This document shows positions 17,057 through 24,680 of a stretch of 64,000 nucleotides of DNA, one piece after another. Both the position numbers and the translations under genes were made by a program. A model generated the notes under the pieces. The model was not told where the DNA came from and searched no databases. It worked only from the letters and a program-made list of their open reading frames with translations. Each line of letters begins with the position of its first letter. The first letter of the stretch is position 1. Origin of the DNA: QHXW01 sp963752965 (GTDB lineage: Bacteria > Acidobacteriota > Terriglobia > Bryobacterales > Bryobacteraceae); NCBI GenBank assembly GCA_963752965.1, contig CAVWAJ010000009.1, positions 434,001 through 498,000 on the forward strand, read 5' to 3'.

Positions 17057-18580
17057 CTATTGTAAAGTCCGCAGGACTCGCTCGGCGGCGCGGACGCCCC
17101 TGTACTGGGCTTCTTCGAAGATGGAAAACCCGCTCAAGTCGGAATTGGCGAACAGCAGGTTACCGGAAGGTTCCGCCAAACGCCGGCGATCTTCGGAGGC
17201 GAGAAAGCCCGGCACTGGCCGCACCATGGCGTGGCCCAGTCGCAAAATATCGATGTGGGAAACACATTGGCGAATATCGGGATGGGCGCGCTCGAGATCG
17301 TGCAGGATCGCTTCTTTCCAGTAGTTCCAATCTTTTTCCAACAGAAGACGGCGGTTCTCCGCGGGCGTGCCTTGCGCCAGAGACCAATAAAACGTCCAGA
17401 CGGTGCGATCGATGCATGTTCGGAGCGATTGGTGCGTGGCCACGACGTAGCCGAGCGCGGGCGAGTCATAGATGACGTTGTCCCAAGCGGTCTCGACGTC
17501 GCGCTCACGCGGCGCACGATCGAGCGTCAGATTCGCAGTCAGCCACGGCGAGTAGACGAAGTTGCGTATGGGCGGCGCGCTTCCACATAAATAGGGCGCC
17601 AGAAAGCTGGGCGCTGCAAAGATGACGCGTTCGGCAAGGTAGTCGGTTTCACCGGCGGAAACGCGGAGTTTGCGGCCCTCTGCTGCAATGTGGTGCACCA
17701 TGGCGCCAGTCCGCACGTAGCGAGCGAGTTTTTCGAGCAACCGCCGCGCAATCCAACCGTTGCCTTCGGGCCATGTGAGCGGACCTTTTTCCTCCGGTTC
17801 GCGCGAGGCGAAATAGTGTATTCCGGCCCACGCCGAGGTGTCGTTTGCCAAGGCGCCATAGTCATCCCGGCAGGCGTAGTTGATGTACCAGTTTAGATAC
17901 GGAGACGTAAAGCGCTCCTGCTTAAGCCACTCCGCGATGGAAAGTTGATCGAGCGGCGATGGTTTTGCGCCCAACTCCATCGGGATGGTGAACTGGCCGG
18001 TGGCGCGGAATTCGTTTATGCGGGCGACGAAGCGCGTGAAGTCCTCGCGATCTCGCGGGGTGGCAGCGGTGACCGGTTCGATACCCTCCTGCCAGCGGCC
18101 GTGCAGGTACAAGCGCTCCTGAGAAGAAAAGCACAGGTATCGCTCTTCCCAAACGCCATTTCGCAGTACGCTGAGCTCTTCCATCAGCTCGCGCACCAGC
18201 ACCGCCTTCTTGCCCGGCACGGGAACGTAGTGTGCGGCCCATGGGTACGCGCTGACTTCATTCTCACCCGATCGCGCATTGCCGCCGCCCTGCTGCAACA
18301 TTTCGAGCAGGACGAAATCGCGGAAGCCGCGTTTATCGAGTCGCCACGCCGCAGACAATCCGGCGATGCCGCCGCCGACGATGACTACGGGAATCCTGAT
18401 CGTCTGCTTCGCACGCGGGAATGCGGCGCGGTCGCGCAGCAGGTGGCCGAGCTCGTGGCCGTCATCAACGAATCTGCCGGTGACGGTGCGGTCCGTCTTC
18501 GGCCAAAGTCCAACGAGGGCAGCGCTCAGGAATTTCTGCGCGTGCCGTTCAATGCGTGATCTCGCGCCAGTCGTGCTCAT
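17057..18580 (-). CDS. FAD-dependent amine oxidoreductase
   Basis: A 507-residue flavoprotein starting at the ATG at 18580 (MSTTGARSR); the frame is open further upstream but that part is antisense-like overlap with the previous gene. A Rossmann dinucleotide motif, VVIVGGGIAGLSAAW, appears about 67 residues in and is followed by a flavin amine oxidase/phytoene-desaturase-like body, with NSDLSGFSIFEEAQYRG near the C-terminus, the usual second FAD contact. The first 65 residues include FLSAALVGL, possibly a degenerate export signal. Given the spermidine synthase-like gene just upstream (32-base overlap) and AdoMet decarboxylase in the same operon, a polyamine substrate is an attractive guess, but no polyamine oxidase-specific residue can be pointed to. 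Confidence 0.8.
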   Translation of the reverse strand: MSTTGARSRIERHAQKFLSAALVGLWPKTDRTVTGRFVDDGHELGHLLRDRAAFPRAKQTIRIPVVIVGGGIAGLSAAWRLDKRGFRDFVLLEMLQQGGGNARSGENEVSAYPWAAHYVPVPGKKAVLVRELMEELSVLRNGVWEERYLCFSSQERLYLHGRWQEGIEPVTAATPRDREDFTRFVARINEFRATGQFTIPMELGAKPSPLDQLSIAEWLKQERFTSPYLNWYINYACRDDYGALANDTSAWAGIHYFASREPEEKGPLTWPEGNGWIARRLLEKLARYVRTGAMVHHIAAEGRKLRVSAGETDYLAERVIFAAPSFLAPYLCGSAPPIRNFVYSPWLTANLTLDRAPRERDVETAWDNVIYDSPALGYVVATHQSLRTCIDRTVWTFYWSLAQGTPAENRRLLLEKDWNYWKEAILHDLERAHPDIRQCVSHIDILRLGHAMVRPVPGFLASEDRRRLAEPSGNLLFANSDLSGFSIFEEAQYRGVRAAERVLRTLQ

Positions 18581-20045
18581 AGTAACGGACCAGCACCTGA
18601 TCGTTGAGGCGGTTGGGCTCGGCATCGACGGGTAACATGTCATTGGCAAACTGAAACATTTGCGGGACCAGAGCCACGGAGAGATATCGCAGGTGCTCAG
18701 GCAAGCGTTCCGGCGGCTCATACTGGTGCAAACCGGCCAACGCGAAACCCCACTCGCCGAACGACGGCACGTAAAGATGATAGGGATATGTTTTCAGCCC
18801 GGCCTGCCTGAGTGTTTCGACAATGCACCAGTAGGATTGCCGCGCAAACAGCGGCGACGTGCTTTGTACGACGGCCAGCCCCTGCGCGCTCAGATGCTTG
18901 GCCATCAGCCGGTAGAACGCGGTGGTGTAGAGTTTGCCGAGTGAGTAGTTGGTAGGGTCCGGGAAATCGACCACGATAAAGTCGTAGGAATCGCTCGAGT
19001 GATCGAGCCAGACAAACGCGTCGGCATTGATCACGTGCACGCGCGAGTTGGTGAGGGAATGTTGATTGATGGTGACGAGGTACGGATGAGTCGAAAACAG
19101 GCGCGTCATGTCGGGATCGAGATCCACGAGAGTGATCGAGTCGACATCCGGATACTTGAGGATCTCGCGCACGGCCAGCCCATCGCCACCACCGAGCACG
19201 AGAACGCGGCGCGCGCCTGGGAGCGAAGCCAGACCGGGATGGACCAACGCTTCGTGATAACGGTATTCGTCGCGCGAACTGAACTGGAGATGCGAGCTGA
19301 GGAACAGCCGCACGTCATCTTTCCATTTGGTTAGTACGATGCGCTGATAACGCGTGTCGCGCGCGAAAATTACTTCATCGGCGTAAAGATTGTTGTCGGC
19401 AACCTGCGTGATTCTTTCCGCGCCCGCCATGCCAGCGCCCAACGCTACGAGCACCACCACGCACGCGACTCGCAACAGACGCCGCCCTCCGAGTTGATCG
19501 CGAAACAAGTACGTGGACCAAAGCGCAACACCGGCGTTGATGATGCCGAATAGCAGCGCGGACCGCACCATCCCGAGTTTCGGCACCAGAAGAATCGGAA
19601 ACAGCAGCGACGCTGCGAGTGCGCCGAGGTAATCGAACGTAAGGACGTGCGCCACAAGCTCTCGAAATTCCAGCCGGTTCTTGAGAATGCGCATGAGCAG
19701 CGGGATCTCCAGGCCCACCAGAATGCCGATGGCGATCACGACGGCATAGAGGATGAGCTGGAAACCTTGCGTGTAGGCAAAAGCCAGAAACAACGCGGCT
19801 GAAGAGAACCCGCCGACCACGCCCACCATCAACTCGATGGAGACGAACTGCGCCACCAGGCCGCGCACTACGAAGCGGGACAGATAGCTGCCCACGCCCA
19901 TGGCGAACAGATAACTGCCGATGACGGTGGAAAATTGAAACACGCTGTCGCCCAATAAGTAACTAGCGAGCGTGCCGGCGACGAGTTCGTAGATCAGACC
20001 GCAAGCGGCGATGAGTGTGACGGAAACAAAAAGGAGGATGGGCAA
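18549..20045 (-). CDS. Membrane-embedded spermidine synthase-like aminopropyltransferase
   Basis: A 498-residue fusion of an N-terminal block of about seven transmembrane helices (residues 1-210) with a C-terminal spermidine synthase/methyltransferase-like domain. The latter has the decarboxylated-AdoMet binding motif VLVLGGGDGLAVREI, the acidic residue TLVDLDPDM, a DAFVWL segment and VVDFPDPTNYSLGKLYT, where classical SpeE has a catalytic DSTDP-like motif. The family transfers an aminopropyl group to putrescine or a related amine. Membrane-anchored versions are common in SPFH/DUF350 neighbourhoods and their acceptor is not established. The gene lies between DUF350 (4-base gap) and the FAD oxidoreductase, and an AdoMet decarboxylase that could provide its co-substrate is four genes upstream. 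Confidence 0.9.
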   Translation of the reverse strand: MPILLFVSVTLIAACGLIYELVAGTLASYLLGDSVFQFSTVIGSYLFAMGVGSYLSRFVVRGLVAQFVSIELMVGVVGGFSSAALFLAFAYTQGFQLILYAVVIAIGILVGLEIPLLMRILKNRLEFRELVAHVLTFDYLGALAASLLFPILLVPKLGMVRSALLFGIINAGVALWSTYLFRDQLGGRRLLRVACVVVLVALGAGMAGAERITQVADNNLYADEVIFARDTRYQRIVLTKWKDDVRLFLSSHLQFSSRDEYRYHEALVHPGLASLPGARRVLVLGGGDGLAVREILKYPDVDSITLVDLDPDMTRLFSTHPYLVTINQHSLTNSRVHVINADAFVWLDHSSDSYDFIVVDFPDPTNYSLGKLYTTAFYRLMAKHLSAQGLAVVQSTSPLFARQSYWCIVETLRQAGLKTYPYHLYVPSFGEWGFALAGLHQYEPPERLPEHLRYLSVALVPQMFQFANDMLPVDAEPNRLNDQVLVRYYEHDWREITH

Positions 20046-20049
20046 ATTC

Positions 20050-20262
20050 TTAATGCACCGCGGCCGCGATGATGATGCACATACCGATCGACATCGCGCC
20101 CACCAGAATCGCCAGCGCCGTGTTGTGCTCGTGGACGATTTCGTTCCACAAATGATACGGCGTCATCTTATCGACGATGACGAACGCCACGACAAAAATC
20201 AGCAAACCGACGGCGGCAAAAATCACGGCGTTCAAAATGTAAGCGGGGTGGAAATCGTTCAT
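20050..20262 (-). CDS. DUF350 small membrane protein
   Basis: A 70-residue product with two transmembrane helices (AVIFAAVGLLIFVVAFVIV and LAILVGAMSIGMCIIIAAAV) joined by a short loop with the conserved phrase NEIVHEHNTALAI, typical of DUF350 proteins such as the YjfL/UPF0719 group. The start at 20262 (MNDFHPAY) is chosen because a GGAGG site sits eight bases upstream; the longer reading would need a TTG. Function is unknown in the family, but genes for it recur next to SPFH, PspA-like and polyamine enzymes. It is packed between the 61-residue peptide gene and the spermidine synthase-like gene. Confidence 0.85.
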   Translation of the reverse strand: MNDFHPAYILNAVIFAAVGLLIFVVAFVIVDKMTPYHLWNEIVHEHNTALAILVGAMSIGMCIIIAAAVH

Positions 20263-20263
20263 C

Positions 20264-20449
20264 TCACTTGCCTCCAAAGTAGCGGTAGTAACCCGCGTAA
20301 TGCGATCGGTACGCGCCGGGATTATCGCGCACAGTCTTGGGAATATTTCTTACTTCATTCACCCGCGTCAGGCTCCAGCCCTGATATTGGGCAAAGGTGG
20401 CGCAAGCCAGAACCAGGGCTCCGTAAATTGCGTAAAGTGGATGTCTCAT
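20264..20449 (-). CDS. 61-residue membrane-anchored peptide in SPFH/polyamine operon
   Basis: A short gene (MRHPLYAIYG...) whose ATG overlaps the stop of the DUF4178 gene as ATGA and which ends one base before the DUF350 start. The peptide has an N-terminal hydrophobic segment (AIYGALVLACATFA) that could be a signal anchor, then a polar tail with TVRDNPGAYRSHYAGY and a final RYFGGK, so the C-terminal half is aromatic and basic. I do not recognise a named family. Its exact packing in the operon and the low-complexity but conserved-looking Asn-Pro-Gly/Tyr-Arg tail argue that it is real. Confidence 0.65.
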   Translation of the reverse strand: MRHPLYAIYGALVLACATFAQYQGWSLTRVNEVRNIPKTVRDNPGAYRSHYAGYYRYFGGK

Positions 20450-22359
20450 TCGCGCTCCGAAAAATCGCTCTGCGCCCAGCGCTTCCCTTCGAACGACGCC
20501 GCGCGCCACGTGAAGAAGATTGGGGGAATCACGAGTAACGCCGCAGCGATGAGAAACAGCCCCACGGAAGGCACGCTGCGTTTGACCTCCAGGGTGTAAA
20601 GCATCGAGCGCGCATTCTTGTCCATCTCCGGCTCGACGCGCAAGTAATATTTTCCTGGCGCTACCGACGGCACGATGGCGCTGTCATTCCGGTTGCCTTC
20701 GGTCCATGCGCCGTCGTTGTCGCGCCCGGCGTAGTAGCTGACCTCGCGCCCGAAATCATAACCCTGGCCCGTGGCTTCGTTGATCAGCGCGAGATTGAAA
20801 TACGCCCAGTTGTTTTGTAGGTCGGTCTGAATCGAGACTTCAACGTTCGAGGGATGGCCGGTGACCTCGAATTCATCCGTGACAAATGACGCTTCCCCGC
20901 CCGACTGCGGCGCGTAACTGTACTGGCGGTGGAAAACGCTCTCCTGTCCAGCCACCAGGTAGAACACGATTGCCAGCAGAATGGTGGCGGAGAGCAGATT
21001 GAGGCAAACGCGCCACATGGAACTGGCTTGGCCCGCGAATGGCGCGGGCTGGTTGGCGAAAATGCCGCTCGCGCGGGACGGCTGGCCTGGCAGATAGAAT
21101 GCCTGCCAAACCTGCGTGCCGGTCATGTACTCGCCGAGCGACCAGACGGTTTCCTGCTCGGTGATTTCGCACGAGAGAATGCGTGGCACCGCGATGAAGT
21201 CCTTGATGCCGTTCTTTTCGCCCACGTGGACGCGCCAGGGGAATTCGCCCAGCACGTACGTTGTGGTGGCGAGTTCGGTGTCGTACAGAACGTAGGTGTG
21301 GCCCATGAGCTTCGCGCCGGGCTTCTTGCCGACTTGAATTCGCTCAGGAATCGCGGGAATCGTTTTCACATCGTTCCAGTGGCCGTTGTACTCGGTGAGA
21401 TAGCGGAAGCCTTTTGTGCGGTTGAACAGCAGATACTCGGCCCAACTATCGGGCAGGCCCTCGACATCTGTAGTTCGCACTTGGAAGCCGATCACTTCGT
21501 AATCGTCGCCGTGCAACTTGCCGTGGGTGCCCAGGGGAATCGCGGGGCGGATCGTCTGCTTCGCCTCAAACCTTTCGAGCACCTGCAGGTTGGGATCTTT
21601 GGCGTCAAGGATGGACTTGCAGTTGGCGCACACAACGGACAGCGTGTGCCCGACGGCACTGATGGTGAGCGGCGCGCCGCAACCGGGACAGCGCAGGGCG
21701 CTTGCCGCCACGTGGCCGGCAGGTTCCGGAGCGTCCTGCGCGCGCAGGTTCTTGAGTTTTAGATCGTCGAACTCGACGGCCTCGCCCACGAATAGGAGCG
21801 GCGTGGGCTCGCTGTAATCGATGGTGGCGAAGCGGGCGTCGGCGGTGCGCAGGTCGGCAAAGAGTATGTCGCTCTTATCCCAATACTCAAACGGCAACTC
21901 TCCAGCCACGCCGCGGTAATGCGCGCGGGTAACGGCGGTCACCTCGTAGCGGACACCACTCCACTGGAACTGGCGTGCGCGAGCGATCTGATCGGCTGGC
22001 GGCGGCGTTTCTGGCAGTGGTGTCAGGAACGAGATGTCGTATTCGAGTTGCGCGTCCGAGAGCCAGGCGCTCGCGCCGTCGCTGAAGACGATGTGCCACT
22101 CGTTCCAGCCGCCGCCTTCGTACTCATAGAGGATGCGGCCCACCACCTGGAACGCCTTGTTGCGATAAGTGCCTTCAGTGCCGATCTGAATGGGCGTGGC
22201 TTCGCGGGGCAGGTCGCCCACCTCGCCGACTTTTTCGAGATTGACATCGCGGCGGACGAGGATCGAGTGGCAATACTCGCAGGTGGTTTGCACCGCGCCC
22301 GACCAGCGGAACTGCACGGGCGCGCCGCAATTCGGACAATTAGCCGCTGGCTGACTCAT
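20446..22359 (-). CDS. DUF4178 zinc-ribbon membrane protein
   Basis: A 637-residue protein with two copies of a module made of a CxxC...CxxC zinc ribbon followed by a DUF4178 beta domain. The first ribbon uses Cys8, Cys11, Cys27 and Cys30; the second, beginning CPGCGAP, lies near residues 222-258. Each is followed by a domain with phrases such as YEVIGFQVRTT and SWAEYLLFN. Two transmembrane helices follow (LLSATILLAIVFYLVAG around 450-468 and LFLIAAALLVIPPIFF near 606-622), with a beta-rich region between them, probably outside the membrane. DUF4178 has no established biochemical role. It overlaps the AdoMet decarboxylase gene by 20 bases and the small peptide gene by four. Confidence 0.85.
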   Translation of the reverse strand: MSQPAANCPNCGAPVQFRWSGAVQTTCEYCHSILVRRDVNLEKVGEVGDLPREATPIQIGTEGTYRNKAFQVVGRILYEYEGGGWNEWHIVFSDGASAWLSDAQLEYDISFLTPLPETPPPADQIARARQFQWSGVRYEVTAVTRAHYRGVAGELPFEYWDKSDILFADLRTADARFATIDYSEPTPLLFVGEAVEFDDLKLKNLRAQDAPEPAGHVAASALRCPGCGAPLTISAVGHTLSVVCANCKSILDAKDPNLQVLERFEAKQTIRPAIPLGTHGKLHGDDYEVIGFQVRTTDVEGLPDSWAEYLLFNRTKGFRYLTEYNGHWNDVKTIPAIPERIQVGKKPGAKLMGHTYVLYDTELATTTYVLGEFPWRVHVGEKNGIKDFIAVPRILSCEITEQETVWSLGEYMTGTQVWQAFYLPGQPSRASGIFANQPAPFAGQASSMWRVCLNLLSATILLAIVFYLVAGQESVFHRQYSYAPQSGGEASFVTDEFEVTGHPSNVEVSIQTDLQNNWAYFNLALINEATGQGYDFGREVSYYAGRDNDGAWTEGNRNDSAIVPSVAPGKYYLRVEPEMDKNARSMLYTLEVKRSVPSVGLFLIAAALLVIPPIFFTWRAASFEGKRWAQSDFSERE

Positions 22360-22711
22360 CGGAAGCGGAGGTGTAAGGCCGGTCGATGCGGCGTACGCTC
22401 ACCGTCTTGGCGGCGAACGAGCGTCTCAGGCACGCGCCGAAATTCCATTCGGCGCGCGGCCGGCAGCAGAAGACGTTGAGGCATAGAGAATGATACTCGG
22501 GAAAGGTGTGGCAGGCAAGGTGCGATTCGGCTAAAAGGCAAAGGCCGGTGATGCCGCCCGTTCCGGGGAATTGGTGCCAGTTTGTGTCTCCCACCGGATG
22601 CAGCGCGAGGGCCGAGGTCAGTTCCGCGAAGAGTGCGCGCAGCTTTTCCGGATCGGCCAGCGAGGACCGGTCACACCCGTGCGCCTCAATCACCCACTCG
22701 CAGCCGTGCAT
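22340..22711 (-). CDS. speD: S-adenosylmethionine decarboxylase proenzyme
   Basis: A 123-residue proenzyme of the short prokaryotic class. The self-cleavage site is Glu62-Ser63 in LLAESHLACHTFPEY; Ser63 would become the pyruvoyl group, His68 is the processing proton donor and Cys83 (NVFCC) the catalytic acid, the same numbering as the Thermotoga enzyme. It makes decarboxylated AdoMet, the aminopropyl donor for spermidine synthase, and a spermidine synthase-like gene is in the same operon. The ATG at 22711 lies four bases after the expected stop of the SPFH gene; the stop overlaps the DUF4178 start by 20 bases. All key residues are present, so it should be active. Confidence 0.92.
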   Translation of the reverse strand: MHGCEWVIEAHGCDRSSLADPEKLRALFAELTSALALHPVGDTNWHQFPGTGGITGLCLLAESHLACHTFPEYHSLCLNVFCCRPRAEWNFGACLRRSFAAKTVSVRRIDRPYTSASDESASG

Positions 22712-23723
22712 GGGTTACTGCTGGGCGCCACCGCACTCGGAGCAGAATTTCGCGGCGCGCGGAATGGGCTTTGCCGCAGCTGATGCAGAACTTGGCTTCG
22801 CTCCCGGCAGGGGCAGTTGGTCCGGGCGCTGCCGCGGAGGGAGCACCGGGCGCACCACCGGGACCGGGCTTGATCGCGTTCATCATGCTCTGCGCCATCG
22901 TGAGGCCGGCACCGAGCCCGACACCGATACCTGCCGCGCCGCCACCCTCGTTGCCCGCAGCGATGGGCATCGACTGCGCCACCTGGAACTGCGTGTAGCG
23001 TCCCATATCGCCCACCATGTTCATGCCGATGCGCTCGTCCAGGCGTTTCTGCAACTCGTCCGGCAAGGAAAGGTTCTCGACGACAAACGAATCGAGCGCG
23101 AGACCGAGGTCCGTGAACACTGGCTTGAGCGATTCCCCGATCTTTTGCCCCAGCGCGATCTGGTTCGCCGCCATATCGAGGAACGGCACATTGCTTTCCG
23201 CGAACGTGTCCGACATCCGCCCGATGATCGTGTTGCGAAGCTGGCCTTCCAGATCGGTGATGCGATATGTATCGCGCGTGCCGCTGACTTTCGTGTAGAA
23301 CGTGCGGGGGTCGCCGACGTGATAAGAATAGATGCCGAAGCCGCGCAGCCGAACGGCGCCGAATTCCTTATCGCGGATGGTGACGGGATTGGGCGTGCCC
23401 CAATGCTGGTTCACCTGCAATCGCGTGGAGAAGAAATAGACGTCGGATTTGAACGGCGACTCGAATTTCTTGTCCCAGTTCATCAGGTCGGTCAACAGGG
23501 GCAGATTCAGCGTATTCAGCGTGTAGAGGCCCGGTCCGAAAATGTCGGCGATGCGGCCCAGGTTAACGAATGCGGCCATCTGCGAATCGCGAACCGTCAG
23601 CTTGCCGCCGTTTTGAATCTCCATGTCCTGCATGGGATAGCGGTACGCCAGAACCCCGTCTTCGGATTCCGTCCACTGCAGAACGTCGATGAATTGCTTT
23701 GAGAGGAACGAACGAATGCTCAT
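22686..23723 (-). CDS. YdjI-type SPFH-domain protein, apparent frameshift in zinc-ribbon tail
   Basis: The ATG at 23723 gives MSIRSFLSKQFIDVLQW, a typical start of YdjI-like SPFH/Band 7 proteins, which form membrane-associated oligomers linked to envelope stress. The SPFH domain spans about residues 20-210 (FGAVRLRGFGIYSYHVGDPRTF), then a Gly/Ala/Pro-rich linker, then the first half of a zinc ribbon (AKFCISCGK). After this the frame goes wrong: the read-through has no second CxxC and ends at 22686 inside speD. Dropping one base of the AAA at 22770-22772 gives a normal tail with FCSECGGAQQ and a stop at 22715, three bases before speD. Either a sequencing error or a recent mutation. It is the first gene of the operon. 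Confidence 0.85.
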   Translation of the reverse strand: MSIRSFLSKQFIDVLQWTESEDGVLAYRYPMQDMEIQNGGKLTVRDSQMAAFVNLGRIADIFGPGLYTLNTLNLPLLTDLMNWDKKFESPFKSDVYFFSTRLQVNQHWGTPNPVTIRDKEFGAVRLRGFGIYSYHVGDPRTFYTKVSGTRDTYRITDLEGQLRNTIIGRMSDTFAESNVPFLDMAANQIALGQKIGESLKPVFTDLGLALDSFVVENLSLPDELQKRLDERIGMNMVGDMGRYTQFQVAQSMPIAAGNEGGGAAGIGVGLGAGLTMAQSMMNAIKPGPGGAPGAPSAAAPGPTAPAGSEAKFCISCGKAHSARREILLRVRWRPAVTHARLRVGD

Positions 23724-23873
23724 GTGTGCCGTCGCAACTCCTGAGCAAGTATACGTCAAATGCCCCCCGCAGGTTCAGCGAGCCGCCAACCCAGTGGCAC
23801 AGAACCGTTTAGGCAAAATTTGACCGCGTTAACCGTGGTTGCCTAGAATGAAAGCGGCACTTTGTTTTTCCAG

Positions 23874-23948
23874 GCGGGAGTAACTCAATGGTAGAGTCAC
23901 AGCCTTCCAAGCTGTTGGTTGCGGGTTCGATTCCCGTCTCCCGCTCCA
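23874..23948 (+). tRNA. tRNA-Gly (anticodon TCC)
   Basis: A complete cloverleaf can be folded: acceptor GCGGGAG pairs with CTCCCGC, the D arm is ACTC..GAGT, the anticodon stem ACAGC/GCTGT encloses loop CTTCCAA (anticodon TCC), and the T arm GCGGG TTCGATT CCCGT is canonical. The discriminator is T and CCA is encoded. It lies just upstream of a truncated tRNA-Thr. Confidence 0.97.
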
Positions 23949-23970
23949 GTTTCAACGAGTGGTTGCGGTT

Positions 23971-24009
23971 GCTGGCGTAGCTCAGTTGGTAGAGCATCTG
24001 ATTTGTAAT
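23971..24009 (+). pseudogene. tRNA-Thr (TGT) 5' half, truncated at anticodon stem
   Basis: The sequence matches a threonine tRNA from the acceptor 5' strand (GCTGGCG) through the D arm (GCTCAGTTGGTAGAGC) and the anticodon stem and loop (TCTGA TTTGTAA, anticodon TGT). After 24009 it departs: the expected 3' stem strand, variable loop, T arm and acceptor 3' strand are missing, and T/C-rich sequence follows. I searched downstream by eye and saw no matching 3' half, so an intron is unlikely; this is a breakpoint inside the gene. Confidence 0.8.
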
Positions 24010-24183
24010 TTTCCCTTCCTCCCGTAAACCCAACAATCTAAAGTTGGCCAGGTGCCCATTCTTTCGGCAAAACGGGCCTCGCGGGCGCTTATTGAACCCG
24101 ATTCCGAACCCAACTTTTCTTACCGGATGCCAACGACTCGCGAAGCAATCGCCACCGCGAGATCGTCAATAAGGGTAGTGACG

Positions 24184-24539
24184 ATGCTGAAAGGGCCGGA
24201 CATCCTGAAGCTCGCAAAGAATGGTAACCCTGCTCCGGATTGCAGAGTGGAAAAGACCGACGCCGAGTGGCGAAAGCAATTAAGACCGGAGGAATACCAC
24301 GTCACGCGTGAAGCCGGGACGGAGCGCGCTTTGAGTTCACAGATGTGCAGCCTGTTCGAGCCGGGGATATATTGCTGCCTCTGCTGCGGCGCCGTCCTGT
24401 TCGACGCATCGGACAAGTTTGAGTCCGGCACAGGGTGGCCTTCGTTTACGCAACCCGTAAAGGCAAATGTCATCGTGTACCGTTTCGACGGGCCCAGTTT
24501 TCTGAAGCGGGTCGAAACCATTTGCAACACGTGCGATGC
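24184..24539 (+). pseudogene. msrB: msrB (peptide-methionine (R)-S-oxide reductase) remnant, C-terminus lost
   Basis: From the ATG at 24184 the frame encodes an MsrB-like protein: WRKQLRPEEYHVTREAGTER, then the structural zinc cysteines in YCCLCCGAVLF, then the core motif KFESGTGWPSF and a second cysteine pair in TICNTCDA. At this point the normal continuation (HLGHVF... and the RYCIN motif with the catalytic cysteine) is missing, and the frame runs straight into the terminal repeat of the IS-like element. Without the catalytic cysteine the product cannot reduce methionine sulfoxide. Some changes before the junction also suggest decay. The frame stays open to 24705 inside the element. Confidence 0.8.
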
Positions 24540-24564
24540 CCTGTGGTTCGCCAATAATCCATCC
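24540..24564 (+). repeat. Left terminal inverted repeat of the unclassified IS-like element
   Basis: The 25 bases starting CCTGTGGTTCGCCAAT match the reverse complement of 26500-26524 with one mismatch (T versus A at position 16). The repeat abuts the point where msrB homology stops. Confidence 0.8.
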
Positions 24565-24680
24565 CGGCCCAAAGTCCCGCCTTTCAGCGCGATGGTGGGG
24601 ACGCTGGTGATTCGGGAAATCTGCTGGCTCGGGCCAAGTAACCCAGTTAGGCCAAAAGATCGACAAAAAGTTGTGGATAG

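Noticed and set aside
15922..17475. 517-codon plus strand open frame
   Set aside because: It covers the antisense of the TolC and FAD oxidoreductase genes, both of which have clear family motifs; no domain is seen in the shadow.
22506..23702. 398-codon plus strand open frame
   Set aside because: Antisense of the SPFH and speD genes.
23809..24036. Minus strand ORF with RETGIEPATNSLEGCDSTIELLPP
   Set aside because: This is the well-known false peptide produced by translating the antisense of a tRNA gene.
23971..24540. Group I intron in tRNA-Thr
   Set aside because: Known tRNA introns sit in the anticodon loop and the 3' half follows within a few hundred bases; no 3' half or intron core was found, so truncation is simpler.
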